From Sabethes cyaneus (taxonomy: Eukaryota > Arthropoda > Insecta > Diptera > Culicidae), in NCBI RefSeq assembly GCF_943734655.1, contig NC_071355.1, forward strand, positions 56,853,449-56,917,448: DNA of 64,000 nucleotides, given 5' to 3'. Shown here piece after piece: positions 34,627 through 47,000 of the stretch (positions are counted from its first letter, which is position 1; the number at the start of each line of letters is the position of its first letter). A model generated the notes under the pieces. It was not told where the DNA came from. It did not search any database and saw only the letters and a program-made list of their open reading frames with translations. The position numbers were made by a program, and so were the translations under genes.

Positions 34627-37314
34627 TTATCCACGCAGTCGCTGTCTAAATGCCGTTGCTGTTATGTGGAAGTCAAATAATGTCGCCACCGCGTTGAAGC
34701 TAGCCGACATGAAGCGGATGGGGTCATGTTGTCCATATGACACATTACGCTGTGGTAAGAATAATAGATTCCTGGGCCGTAACGATCTTTCTGGTGCATA
34801 TAAGTTAAGCTGCTGCAAAATGTTACGGGCATCGATTTCACCGGACAAAATTTTCCCGACAAATACGGCTTGTGCTTCGAATCTTCTTCGCTCTAATGTT
34901 TGTATTCCGAGTAGCTGGCAGCGATCCGCATATTCTGGCAACTGGTGTTCGTTACGCCATGGAAGAAGGCGTAAAGCATACCGTACAAATCTTCGTTGCA
35001 CGGTTTCAATTTTTGCTATCCAGTTAGCGTTGAATGAACACCAAACCACTGAGTTAGACTCAAGAATAGAGCGCACCAGCGCACAATACAGTGATCGAAG
35101 ACAAATAGGACCCCGAAATTCTTCAGTGATCTTGCAGATAAATCCGAGCTGTCTATTAGCCTTGGCAACTATTTCGTTGTAGTGTGGCGTAAAGGAGAGT
35201 GACGTATCCAGAGTTACACCCAGATCACGAACCGTATCTACTCTAGCTACAATCTGACCACACATAGTATAGTTGAATGTAACCGGATTGGACTTGCGAT
35301 GGACGGTTAGTAGATTATTGGAGCACCATTGCAGAAAAATGTTAACTAAGCGCTGGAGCTCTAAGCAGTCAGCAGTATTTCTGACAGTTTTAAATAGTTT
35401 GATATCGTCTGCATAAAGCATGCGGCAATCTTCTGGAAGCAGAATCGATATGTCGTTGATAAACAGCATCAAGAGCAGCGGTCCTAAATTGCTGCCCTGT
35501 GGAATGCCAGAGAGGTTGGAGAAATACTCGGATTGCACTTTACCCAGCTTCACGCAGAGCATTCGATCTAACAGGTAGGATCGAAACCATCGTACAAGGC
35601 TGGAGCCGACACCAAGTTTATCCAGTTTAGCCAGTAGTACGCTGTGGTCAACACGGTCAAATGCAGCTTTTAGGTCTGTGTAGACAGCATCAATCTGGGC
35701 ACCTACGCTCATGGTTTGTAGACATTTTGCTGCGAATGACACAAGGTTTGTAGCAGTGGAACGTTTTGGATAAAACCCATGTTGATCTAATGAGATGTAA
35801 TACCTACAGCTGGCGAAGAGGGCATCATGTATTATTATTTCAAATACTTTCGAACATGCGCAGAGAGATGTGATGCCTCTGTAGTTTTTTACATTTCGTT
35901 TGTCACCCTTTTTATGCACTGGAAACATAGCTGAAAGCTTCCAAGTTGTAGGAAATAGGCTCTGTTGTAGTGATAAATTAAACAGCAGGCATAATGGACG
36001 GATAAACACAGCAGCACATTTTTTCAAACTACATGATGGAATTCCATCGGGTCCGGCGGCAAATGAGCATTTAAGTTTGTTAATGGCAGCTTCAACGTGA
36101 CGATCAGTAATCGCGGGTAGACTGAAATCCAAGACGTCCCCAGGAGTGTTGTATAATGCTGTATTGATTTGCGCGGTTGTGGCAACGGAATCACGGAAAT
36201 TGTGCTGAAAATGTTGGGCGAAAAAAGCACATTTTTCTGGCATCGTACTGCCATGACTATCTCCCAAAAACATATCTCTAGGCAATCCTTCCTCTTTCCT
36301 TTTGCTGTTAACGAACGACCAGAAGATTCTCGGATTTGATCTGATATTATGCTGCATTCGATTGGTGTACCGTTTGTATAAATACCGGTTGTATTTGCGA
36401 TATAGGTTACTAGCACGATTAAAATTCTGTTTCAGTGAAGCATTTCGCAATCTGCAGTATTTCCGTAAAGCCTGAGCTCGCTGCCGCTTGAGTTGTCGTA
36501 AACGTGGATTCGACCACGGTGGTTTACGCAGCGGTCTGCGGGGAGGAGTGCAATGAACTAGTGCATTATTAACAGCATCGTTAAAGTAGGCGATTGCATC
36601 GTCGACAGGGGGATTGACTTCAAGAAATCGCCAGTCGATACGAGACATGACATTGCTCAAAGACTCAAAATCAGTTCTGCGAAAGTCCAAACCCGGTTCA
36701 ACTGGAGTGTCTTCGAATTGTATGGGCAAGTTCTGGTTTACCGTTACATTCAGCGCTGGGTGATTAGGATCGAGAGGTACAAGTGGCTCAACAGCTTCGG
36801 ACAACTCACATAGAGTCTCGTTGTTTGTTAGAATTAAATCAAGAAGACGATCGTTGGAATTGATCACGTGATTGATTTGTGATAGACTGTGCAGATTAAA
36901 GCCATCTAACAAATCGGAACTAGCAGCAGTAATATTCGAATGGAGATAGTCAATGGAAGTGGCGTCATTACTCAAGCGAATCCATCGCAGTCCGGGTTGA
37001 TTATAATCTCCAAATAGTAACGATAAATCATTAGGCTGCAAACTAGACATAATACAGCCGATAGAATTAACATGGTCTTCGATAGCGTTGGCGTCAGTTC
37101 GGCGATCCGGGGGCAAATACATTACACCAATACTAATTTTGCGAGTTGGTGTTTTGATAATCACCCACAGCTGCTCGATTTTGTCACTAACTGGAGTCGG
37201 GTCAACGTAGCTAATTAGTCTAGTGGAGACAGCAACTAAAACTCCTCCACCACGTGTCTTGGTACTGTTAAGGTGATTGCGATCGCATCGGTAAACGTTA
37301 AAAAAAACTACCAA
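34627..37314 (-). CDS. LINE ORF2: end of endonuclease, reverse transcriptase
   Basis: An open frame of 895 codons. The first 200 residues complete the APE-type endonuclease (GGGVLVAVS, IGVMYLPPDR, LFGDYNQPGL and the closing H of a DPNHPALNV block). The RT follows: YRGITSLCACSKVFE, SLDQHGFYPKRSTATNLV, TDLKAAFDRVDH, SGIPQGSNLGPLLL and the catalytic MLYADDIKLF. The C-terminus carries the connection region. It reverse-transcribes the element's RNA at a nicked target. The first residues of the frame (MVVFF) are an artefact of the frameshift at 37300-37307; the true start is in the next entry. Confidence 0.88.
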   Translation of the reverse strand: MVVFFNVYRCDRNHLNSTKTRGGGVLVAVSTRLISYVDPTPVSDKIEQLWVIIKTPTRKISIGVMYLPPDRRTDANAIEDHVNSIGCIMSSLQPNDLSLLFGDYNQPGLRWIRLSNDATSIDYLHSNITAASSDLLDGFNLHSLSQINHVINSNDRLLDLILTNNETLCELSEAVEPLVPLDPNHPALNVTVNQNLPIQFEDTPVEPGLDFRRTDFESLSNVMSRIDWRFLEVNPPVDDAIAYFNDAVNNALVHCTPPRRPLRKPPWSNPRLRQLKRQRAQALRKYCRLRNASLKQNFNRASNLYRKYNRYLYKRYTNRMQHNIRSNPRIFWSFVNSKRKEEGLPRDMFLGDSHGSTMPEKCAFFAQHFQHNFRDSVATTAQINTALYNTPGDVLDFSLPAITDRHVEAAINKLKCSFAAGPDGIPSCSLKKCAAVFIRPLCLLFNLSLQQSLFPTTWKLSAMFPVHKKGDKRNVKNYRGITSLCACSKVFEIIIHDALFASCRYYISLDQHGFYPKRSTATNLVSFAAKCLQTMSVGAQIDAVYTDLKAAFDRVDHSVLLAKLDKLGVGSSLVRWFRSYLLDRMLCVKLGKVQSEYFSNLSGIPQGSNLGPLLLMLFINDISILLPEDCRMLYADDIKLFKTVRNTADCLELQRLVNIFLQWCSNNLLTVHRKSNPVTFNYTMCGQIVARVDTVRDLGVTLDTSLSFTPHYNEIVAKANRQLGFICKITEEFRGPICLRSLYCALVRSILESNSVVWCSFNANWIAKIETVQRRFVRYALRLLPWRNEHQLPEYADRCQLLGIQTLERRRFEAQAVFVGKILSGEIDARNILQQLNLYAPERSLRPRNLLFLPQRNVSYGQHDPIRFMSASFNAVATLFDFHITATAFRQRLRG

Positions 37315-37852
37315 ATAGTTGCGCAGAGTGAACCTGGTCGTCTAGCCATGTTTCGGTTAATACAATGGCGTCATAATCACATTCGGTAGCGGCTAAGAAA
37401 AAGTCATCGATTTTGGTCCGAAGCCCGCGGACGTTTTGGTAGAGAATCCGAAGCCCAGGAACATCATTGTCGGATTGGTTGAGGTTAACTGATGAATGCC
37501 TGCAAGGTGCGGAGGGATCAGGTACCGAATGACTTTTGAAAGAAGTATACTTGCCCGTAGTAGCAAACTGGAAGACCCCTTCTCCGTACTCAAACACAGG
37601 ACCGGGACGGCTGATGAGCGCTGGCAGCAGTGGCGCGACTGTGATGAGCGGATTAGGGGCTTCCAATTTGCTTAAATCAGTGCGTCCCGGGTCAGATCCA
37701 GTCAGTACGTATCCAGAATTAGTTGAATCAGTAACGGTGTGAGGCGAATTCATGATGGCGATTAGTTTACAGGTGTCGAACGAGGGCTCGTTGAGGACTG
37801 CGGTGGGACTGATTGTACCATTCGTGGAAATTTTGGTGCTTTCGGTCCCCAA
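37298..37852 (-). CDS. LINE ORF2 N-terminus, frameshifted
   Basis: An open frame of 184 codons with a polar leader and then the endonuclease start: LRILYQNVRGLRTKIDDF, DAIVLTETWLDD and SAQLFGS. It ends in an A8 run on the + strand (37300-37307), where removing one base would put it in frame with the 895-codon ORF. The likely ORF2 start is MGTES or the internal MNSPHT. Confidence 0.82.
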   Translation of the reverse strand: MGTESTKISTNGTISPTAVLNEPSFDTCKLIAIMNSPHTVTDSTNSGYVLTGSDPGRTDLSKLEAPNPLITVAPLLPALISRPGPVFEYGEGVFQFATTGKYTSFKSHSVPDPSAPCRHSSVNLNQSDNDVPGLRILYQNVRGLRTKIDDFFLAATECDYDAIVLTETWLDDQVHSAQLFGSFF

Positions 37853-38439
37853 AAATCCTTTGAGCTAGTTCTGTCTTCAAATTGACGAAAATAGATCCCT
37901 TTTGGCCAGTTGCTAGCGTCTAGTGCAATTTCTTTAAAGTTAAGGTCAAAGCCGACTTTAAAAGAAATGAAGGCAAACGAATTTAAATTGGCTTCTTTTT
38001 TACAAGCTTTCGAACCAATGGTTGAGCGCCAGGCACACATTCCTTTACAAGTGCCGATATATCATCCTCAGACACATGCGGAGCAATGCGCGATATATAG
38101 AGCCAGAATTTTTCCGCCGGTTGGGGAACCGTATCCACCAGTTTTGAAAAATTTTCTAAATCCTTTGCTCCACTAATCAAATTGCTTTGGATTTTTGATC
38201 GTTTAGGGGTGTCATTAGGCGAGATAACTCTCGGGCGTTTATTTCTACGGTTGATAGGCATGAAATCAGGTGTCACGTTGTCCGAAAGCTTATTAGAAAT
38301 AGACCCAATAAATGCATTAATTTGCGCAAGCTCATTTTTCACTTCATTCATGCAGCCGTTGATTGATTCAGCAACAGATGATACAACAGCAACAGCGTTA
38401 TCCGGTGTATTCGCCTTGAGATTTTCGACCGAAGGTTAA
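37762..38439 (-). pseudogene. LINE ORF1, 5' truncated and frameshifted
   Basis: Nucleic-acid-binding ORF1 of the LINE. The open part starts PSVENLKANTPDN after a stop at about 38437, reads FWLYISRIAPHVSEDDI and KECV, then changes frame in an A6 run near 37990 and continues NLNSFAFISFKVGFDLNFK, NWPKGIYFRQFEDR and a Ser/Pro-rich end. The RxAPxxSxxDI and FKVGFD pattern is typical of CR1/jockey-group ORF1s without CCHC knuckles in the visible part. The N-terminal portion is absent. Confidence 0.72.
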
Positions 38440-38580
38440 TACGGTTACGTTTTCTTGTCTAATCGTTGATTGCCAACTGAAGGAAGTTCGAATTTAAACA
38501 GCTCCAATTGCATTGGCTTGGTGACAAAATAATGTACACACCTAAACCTTTTGACCATAGTGCACAACTGTGCACAACTG

Positions 38581-38582
<2 letters not shown>

Positions 38583-38615
<33 letters not shown>

Positions 38616-38629
38616 ACACACACACACAA
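38583..38629 (+). repeat. (CA)n microsatellite
   Basis: About 47 bp of CA repeats with one TACA interruption, preceded by two copies of GTGCACAACT. Confidence 0.95.
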
Positions 38630-38769
38630 TATTTCAAAGAAATTTGCATGAAAAAAGCTATGTTTCAGTGTCATCCACGTCTCTGTGTCTTACAGTCTCC
38701 AATAGGAATGTTTTAGGAAATATAGTGAACTAGCGGAGTTAGCAAACAATTCGATTGTCATATTTTTAC

Positions 38770-39760
<991 letters not shown>

Positions 39761-40713
39761 GACCAAACCTTTAATTGGACTAAACCTTTAAAACAGAATA
39801 ATATAGTAAAAATGTGTAATTTTTCAACGGATGTTTTTTGGCAGCAGTTAATTAATGAAATATAGCACATTTTCTTACACTTTTAGGGTGACCGTGAATC
39901 CACCTAATAGGGTGACACAAATTTTTGTTTTTTACATGCGTCCAAAAAAATAGCGTCTTCACAAAAATTCTAGAACACTAAAATAAGCAACTTTGCTGCA
40001 TATAGTAACTATCTATCTCTTACTGGTTGCGAAATTTAATGATTTGTTTGAAGAAACCACTTTAAAATCAAGCAAAGCAAAGCCATGGGTGTAAACGTCC
40101 TTCAGAACTTTAACCGGAAAGCATTCAGATTCACAACATGCACGAAGCATTACGACTAAACTGAGGGATTCCTATGTCATCAAAAAATTTTCTCATAGGT
40201 CCACCATCTTTCAAATCATCATTTCAAATCAATCTCGAAAAGCCACCCTTCTTTATCGACAGACTTCGCAGCCGGTTATTAGAGTACAGGAAAATTACGG
40301 GACTAGGGCAAAGATCCTATTAACTCTGTAGCGACACCGATCAGTCGAGATTCTAACATACAATGACTGGCTTGTTAGGCTAGCATTGTACCCCGAAGCT
40401 AACAGCCACTTTAAAATCAGTTCTGCTCAAAAATTCTGTACACGATGTTTTCATTGCTTTCCTATATTCTATAAAGTAATTTAGTAGGTTAAAATACACT
40501 CTGAAAATTGTTTATCGCTAGGATGCATATGGATGATAACTAGCACAGCGTTAACAAACAATTGAATTAAATTCCGAAGACGTGTCGATTTCTTTATGAT
40601 CATTTCCAGCCCAAAACGCTAAAAAAAGCCAGTTTTTACTCGACTATTTTCGATTGGAATTGGAATTTGAATGTGAAAATAGTTTCTTTCTAAACCTAAT
40701 ATTTGACGAGCAG
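39761..40713. other. AT-rich stretch with repeat R scraps
   Basis: Scattered words such as AATCCACCTAATAGGGTGAC (39896) and GACGTGTCGATTTC (40580) are shared with repeat R. No gene is recognised. Confidence 0.4.
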
Positions 40714-40950
40714 CATTCCAAAAGGTCCAATGTGCAAATGAGAGATTCTCTTTGCGACTCGTCTCTTACGGTTATTACGGCGGCATAAATGCACTTGAAT
40801 GCATCTATTTTGTATGAAACGATTACTGGTGTTATTGGAAAGCTTATCCTTTAGAATAATTGGGTTGAAATGTATTTATGCCGCCGTAATAAGCATAAGA
40901 GAAGAAACGCAAAGAGAATCTCTCATTTGCACATTGGACCTTTTGACATG
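40714..40950. mobile_element. Foldback MITE, ~235 bp
   Basis: Arms of about 75 bp pair across a short middle: AAAAGGTCCAATGTGCAAAT, GAGAGATTCTCTTTGCG and ATTACGGCGGCATAAAT on the left, with their complements on the right in the same order. The middle contains CACTTGAATGCATCTA, which together with AAAGGTCCAATG recurs in the spacer of the giant foldback (43205-43250). Non-coding. Confidence 0.8.
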
Positions 40951-41359
40951 TTGGTCGAGATTTCCAGGTTTATCTGTAAGTAAAAAATAAAAAGGTTTAA
41001 CAAAACGGGTCTTTTTTTAAAAAGGAGGTACTACCACTAATCGTACCACTAATGGAGGTATCATCGGCACCAAATTTAAGATTTTTGCTTTCTGACCTAA
41101 AATGAACAATCTGACAAAATTTGGTTCAAATCCGTGAAAGTCGATTACACGGTTATCGGATACTTTGCATGTGTTGACTCCAATAGATAATTTTGAGATT
41201 TCACATCTGAATAACTTGAGAACGGCTGGGCCTAAGAAACAGTTTATATAAGAATTTAGTTCAAAGTGATGCGTATATAATTTGACTCTGTCAGTTTTAT
41301 GAAAATTACAAATTCAAATACAAATCAAAAATAATATTTTAACTGAAAATGCCTATGTC
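40951..41359. other. AT-rich stretch
   Basis: A motif at about 41020-41075 built on GGTACTACCACTAAT resembles the one at 1514-1575. Nothing else recognised. Confidence 0.35.
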
Positions 41360-41425
41360 AAATGACATATAAGATGGTATAACAAAGGATCCTTTCACCA
41401 CTAGGTGGATTAAATCGGGTTTTTT
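41360..41425 (+). repeat. Repeat R terminus
   Basis: GGTATAACAAAGGATCCTTT and CACCACTAGGTGGATTAAAT is the reverse complement of the R end seen at 26928 and 33590. It may be the far end of R copy c, in which case R here spans 38770-41425 with a MITE inside. Confidence 0.6.
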
Positions 41426-41598
41426 TTTAAATATTAACTCTTATTACTATGTGATGCTATGCAGTAATTTAAATTTAAATTTGATAAGTATTTCGTTGTT
41501 GAAAATCACTTGAAAATGATTGCAAAAAAATTACTTTAAAATTACAATGTAAAGAACCTCCTCTAAAAATGCACACTATAACCAAAATAAAAGGATTT

Positions 41599-41694
41599 CG
41601 ACGAGGGCGGGATTCGAACCCACGAGTGCTAGCGCAGCACATTGTACAGCTCAAAAGAAGCCATACAACGCCTTAACCACTCGGCCACCTCGCC
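41599..41694 (-). tRNA. tRNA-Ser-like gene, copy 1, expanded anticodon loop
   Basis: A 96-nt unit with a 7-bp acceptor (GGCGAGG/CCTCGTC, one G-T pair, discriminator G), an A box TGGCCGAGTGG, a variable arm hairpin (GTGCT/AGCAC) and a T arm with a GGTTCGAATCC B box. It closely resembles insect tRNA-Ser(GCT). The anticodon stem is TTGTA/TACAA but the loop has 17 nt instead of 7. If GCT in the loop is the anticodon, about 10 nt are inserted at the usual intron position and the universal T33 is G. A T4 terminator follows. It is either an intron-containing tRNA-Ser or a tRNA-like derivative. Confidence 0.6.
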
Positions 41695-42304
41695 TGGTGT
41701 GAAGTAATGACGTACCCAGCACAACAAATGATTTATTTTCAAATTAAACTTGTACTATAAAATTCTTTTTTAAGTTAACCAAAATGTTTTTGGGCTGCTC
41801 GAATTTTTTGAGTTCTTTTGCAAAAAACTTGGGTCTATGGTGGTAATTGGAAAGAGCTGCTGGGGATTTGGGAAGGAAACATGGCAACAAAACCAATGTT
41901 TTTTGGACAAGATGGACAAGAGCATGAATGAATTGTAACTTTCGACCCTGTGGGCAAGAGTATTTGTTTCCAGTGAAGATGATACGGTTGCTAATGGCAG
42001 CAAACGACCCAGAATTCCCTAAGCTGCATTTTACTCTTATCAAATTACGTAAATATTACAAACAGCAAAGAGTAGCTATGACATAAATTTGTTTTGAATG
42101 ATCAACGAAATCTAAACAGAGTGAGCAACTAGAGTGAACCAAGTGTCTACGAACGTGGTGACAGAAATGAATCACACTCTTGGGAAATCTAGGAAATGGC
42201 AGTAATTCCAAGTGATTTGCCAGATTTTTCCCTATCGTGGGATTTTTCCTTTCACCTTTCAACAGTTATTGCAACTTGCAAGTAGTAACTCGTATTGAAT
42301 CATT
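41695..42304. other. Non-coding stretch between tRNA-like gene and foldback
   Basis: The first 45 bp, read on the minus strand (AAATCATTTGTTGTGCTGGG...), match the upstream flank of the tRNA-like gene at 48442. The remainder shows no recognised feature. Confidence 0.45.
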
Positions 42305-43928
42305 TGTAGGGTATGTTGCTACATCGTCGTAATTGCCTATTCCCGTCCTATCCAACAAAAATTATTAAAAATATCAGCATTTTTATGACACACAATGCAA
42401 AACTAGTTATTCCCTACTATTTTAGTTAGTTGTCTATCATACGCGATCAATCAAAGTGAGCTGAGATCTATTTAAATGCTTTTTATCATTAAAGAAGTCC
42501 TACCATCCAAATTTCCTACGTTTTTCCGTGCGACGAAGAAGACAATGTCGACTAATCGTTTTAATTTCCGTCATTCATAAATGAAAATAACTCACGCAAG
42601 GCATTGTCGTTATTCTACAGCCAGAAAAACTTGCCTGACCTGCAGAAATTTTGTAGAATAACATTTGTCATGCCGTCCTACACAAATACATGCGCGTTAG
42701 CTTCGTAAACATTGTTGTGATTTTTAGTTCGGACAATGAAAAATTTTGATGGACGGATTTTAAAACGGTACGACGAATTTTAGCAATGAAGTCAGTTGCG
42801 TAATTTCAAAAATATACTTTAATAGTCGCTTTTCAGTAATTTCAAAGTTCACGGATCGGAAGGTAAGTGTGCTTTAGTCAAATCAGCGCAAGAACTTTTG
42901 GAGTATTCATTAAATCCATCCAGCAAATGATGAAAATTGGAATGGCTTTCCTTATTACGACGGGAATTAGAAAAAGACCCTAATTTGTTTTTCAGACGAT
43001 TTAAAGTTATTGAATGGTCTATAGTCAAATGTTATTATTTTATGAGTGAATCAAGTGTTAAAAAGTAAGCAATTATGTTTACTGAACTCTTCAAAAACTG
43101 TTTCAAATTAAACTATGATTTTTGTTGATTGTGGTCTCTTATTGGGCAATACGTTCTCTAAGCGGTCGTCGTAAAAGTATATTTTACGCTTAGCTTAACT
43201 TTTCAAAAGGTCCAATGTAACAATGAGATCCACTTGAATGCATCTAGGATTTATTTCTAATTCCCGTCGTAGTAAGGAAAGCCACTCTAATTTTCATCAT
43301 TTCTTAGGTGGATTTAATGAATACTGTAAGAGCTTTACTGCTGATTTGACTCAAACCCACTCACCTTCCGATCCGTGCCCTCTGACTTCACTAAAAAGCA
43401 ATTAATAAAGCATTTGATTGAAATTACGCAACTAACTTTATATCTTAAATACGTCGTACCGTTTTAAAATCCATCCATCAAAATTTTTCATCGTCCGAAC
43501 TAAAAATCACAATAATGTTTACGTAGCTAGCGCGCATGTATTCGTGTAGGATAGCATGACAAATGTTATTCTGCAAAATTTCTGCTGGTCACGCAGTCAC
43601 GTTTTCCCGGCTGCAAAATAACAACAATGCGTTGCGTGAGTTATTTTCATTTTATGAATGACGGAAATTGAAACTATTAGTCGACATTTTCTTCTTCGTC
43701 GCACGAAAAAACGTTGGAAATTTGACTGCCAGGAATTCTTTAATGAAAAAAAGCAGTTAAATAGATCTCAGCTCACTTTGATTGATCGCGTATGAGAGGC
43801 AACAAACTAAAATATTAGGGAATACCTAATTTTGCATTATGTGTTATAAAAAAAGCTTATATTTATAAGAGGTTTTGTTGGATAGGAAGGGAATAGGCAA
43901 TTACGACGAAGTAGCAACATACCCTACA
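42305..43928. mobile_element. Giant foldback element
   Basis: Two arms of about 670 bp (42305-42973 and 43254-43928) are inverted complements with scattered differences, separated by a 280-bp spacer. The outer ends read TGTAGGGTATGTTGCTAC. Landmarks such as AACTAAAATATTAGGGAAT, GCGTGAGTTATTTTC and TTATTACGACGGGAATTAG occur in both arms. Possible target duplication: GTATTGAATC (42292-42301) and GTATGAATC (43931-43939). The spacer has no transposase and shares a block with the MITE at 40714-40950. Superfamily unknown. Confidence 0.85.
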
Positions 43929-44077
43929 GTGTATGAATCGGGTGCTGGCATCAGACTAATTCTTAAGAAATCTGCTTTGGAATGCACGGCGATACACGTG
44001 ATAATCGAAAGATAGGATCACTGCACTTAAACAGAAGGTGGGGTACCGACTAGAAGCATGTTTGGTCTATTGAAATC

Positions 44078-44095
44078 AAGTAACCGTAGGATGGC
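44078..44095 (+). repeat. Target-site duplication, left, of RTE copy 2
   Basis: AAGTAACCGTAGGATGGC, matching AAGTAATCGCAGGATGGC at 47219-47236 with two differences. Confidence 0.75.
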
Positions 44096-47000
44096 TGGTA
44101 AATGGTTGCGATAATGCGTAAAACAGACCTCATTGTGGTCCTTAGCCTCTTATCTAGCAACTCCTACTCCTACCTCCACGTGGTACCATACCGGAATACG
44201 AGCAGCCTTAGCGGAGATCGGGTAACCAACCCCGGTGGAAGCTAAGGTCGTATACGAACAGGGGAGGAGGCACAGTGTTGTCTCGACACTGAAAGATAGC
44301 AGCCCCATCCCGAGACTCTGTAGCGTAAGCTCTAGTACGGCTACCTATCGAAACCCTAAAAACTAACAACAAGAGTCAAGAAATATCTTCTCGGAACATT
44401 CGGCATGGACCAAGGCGACGAAATAAGGACATGGAATGAAGACTTGGTACCTGGAACTGCTGATCGCTTAATTTCGTTGGTGGCGACAGGGTGCTGCTCG
44501 ATCAGCTAGAACCCCGAAAGTTTGGCATCGTGGCACTGCAGGAGATCTGTCGCAAAGGCGAGAAGGTGCGGAGGATCCGTGGCGGCAAAGCCCAAATTTT
44601 CCAGAGCGGTGGAGCGATCAACGAGCTGGGAACGGCCTTCGTAGTGTTGGGCAAAATGGAGGATCGCGTTATGGACTGGAAAGCGATCAACGAGAGGATG
44701 TGCGTGTTGAGGATAAAAGGCCGTTTCTTCAACTATACCATCATAAACGTGCATAGTCCACATGAAGGTAGACCCGACGACGAGAAGGAAGGGTTCTATG
44801 CGCAGCTGGAGGCAACGTACGACAGGACATCAAGATCGTCATCATGGATATGAACGCCCAGGTCGGCAGAGAAGCTATGTACAGACCGGTGATCGGGCCC
44901 CATAGCCTGCACACCGACACGAACGATAACGGCCAGCGATGATGCATCAACTTTGCAGCTTCCCGAAGCTTGGTGATCAAGAGCATCTTCTTTCCCCACA
45001 AAGATATCCACAAGGCCACCTGGAGATCACCTGACCAACGAACCTCGAACCAATTCGATCATATTCTCATCGAGGACCGGTTTTTCTCGAACATCACCAA
45101 CGTACACTCCCTACGGAGTGCGGATATTGACTCGGACCACTACCTAGAAGCAGTACATGTGCGCTTAAAACTATCGACGGTTTATACCTTGCGGCAAAGT
45201 CGCCCTCTTCGGCTAAACATTCGGCAACTAGACAACCCGCGAACTGCCGAAAACTACGCGCGCGTGCTGGATGAAGCTCTGCTTTCCTCTGTGGAGCTAG
45301 ATGCTTCGACCCTCGAAAACGGATGGAGGATACGCTCGGCCGTCAACGAGGCCGCAACCGCGGTGCTAGGTGTGGAAACCACGAGTGCACGAAATTATTG
45401 GTTTGACGGGGAATGCCAAGAAGCGATAGAGAGGAAAAAAAGCTTGGGAAAACTGTCTGAGCATATCCACGAGAGAGAATCTGGTCAAGTATCGACGAGC
45501 GAGGAATGAGTTGACCACGATCGTGAGGAGGACAGAGATCGAGAACAACTATTCCGGGCTAATGATACCCGCAAGTTTTACGAGAAGGTGAACCAAACTC
45601 GCAAGACCCTCACAACAAAACCTGACATGTGTAGGGACGTGGGAGGGGATCTAATCACAAACGAGCGTGAGGTGGTCGACAGGTGGAAGCAGTTCTTCGA
45701 TTAGCACCTCAACGGCGATATAGCGGCAGGGAACGCAATGGAATTTAACCTCGGAGTACCTACAAACGACAACAACGTAGCGAGAAATCGGTCTGCTGAA
45801 GAATAATAGAGCCGCCGGAAAGGACCGACCCCCGGCAGAACTCTACAAAAATGGCCAAGGCTGATTTCAATGATTTAGGAAGAAGAGAAACTACCGGAGG
45901 AGCGAATGGCAGGCGTAGTCTGTCCCATCTACAAAAAGGGCGACCGGCTAGACTGCTGTAACTACCGCGGCATTACGCTGGTCAACGTCGCCTATAAGGT
46001 GCTCTCCCAATAGCAAAAGATTTCGTAGGCCAGTATCAGGCGGGTTTTATGGGGGCCCGTGCTACTACGGATCAAATTTTTACTCTCCGACAAATCCAGA
46101 AATGTCGAGAGTACAACTTGCCCAAGCATCATATTTTCGTGGATTTCAGAGCAGCATACGATACCGTTGTACGCAAACAGCTATGGCAGATAATGCACGA
46201 GTACGGTTTTCCCGACAAACGCGCGTTTCCGGACGCGGCTGATCAAAGCTACTCTGAAACGCGTGATGTGCGTTTCGGGGGCACTCTCAAGTCCTTTCGA
46301 ATCGCACAGAGGATTACGGCAAGGGGATGGACTGTCCTGTATGTTATTCAATATCGCTATTGAAGGTGTGATCCGGCGAGCAGGCATCGAAACGAGAGGG
46401 ACGATCTTCAGCAAGAGTAGCCAACTTCTCGCCTTTGCAGACAACCTCGAATCTACGCCAAAATAAAAACGGAGGCGAGGATAGGGTTACAAATTAAGGC
46501 GTCGAGAACCAAATATATGGTAGGAAGAGGCTCCCGAGAAAGTAACGTTTGCCGGAGCCTCTCACGGACAGTGACTATTGACGGCGATGAACTGGAAGTG
46601 GTTGATGAGTTCGTATATTTGGGACCTCTGGTCACCGCCGACAATAATACGAGTAAGGAGATACAACGACGCATTCAAGCTGGTAATCGAGCCTACTTTT
46701 CCCTCCGCAAGACGTTTCGATCTAGGAGCATACGCCGCCGCACAAAGCTGACGATGTACAAAACGCTAATAAGACCGGTAGTCCTCTACGGACTTGAGAC
46801 AGCAACTTTGCTTACGGAAGTCATACGTGCACTTGCCGTTTTCGAAGAAAAGGTGTTGCGGGCTATTTTTGTCGGAATACAAACGGAAAGCAGAGAGCGG
46901 CGGAGACGTATTTATCACGAGCTACAGGTACTGCTTGGAGAGATTCCCATCGTCCACAAGGCGAAAGTTGGGAGACTACAGTGGGCCGGCCACGTCGCAA

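Larger units (their letters stand above)
34523..38440 (-). mobile_element. CR1/jockey-like LINE, nearly intact
   Basis: A two-ORF non-LTR retrotransposon on the minus strand, 5' truncated within ORF1 near 38440. ORF1 and ORF2 overlap slightly (37852-37762). The 3' UTR is about 100 bp and ends in an A-rich AACAAATAAACAAATATT rather than a long poly(A), more like CR1 than jockey. Two single-base frameshifts in A runs are the only evident lesions in the coding regions. No clear target-site duplication was found. Confidence 0.8.
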
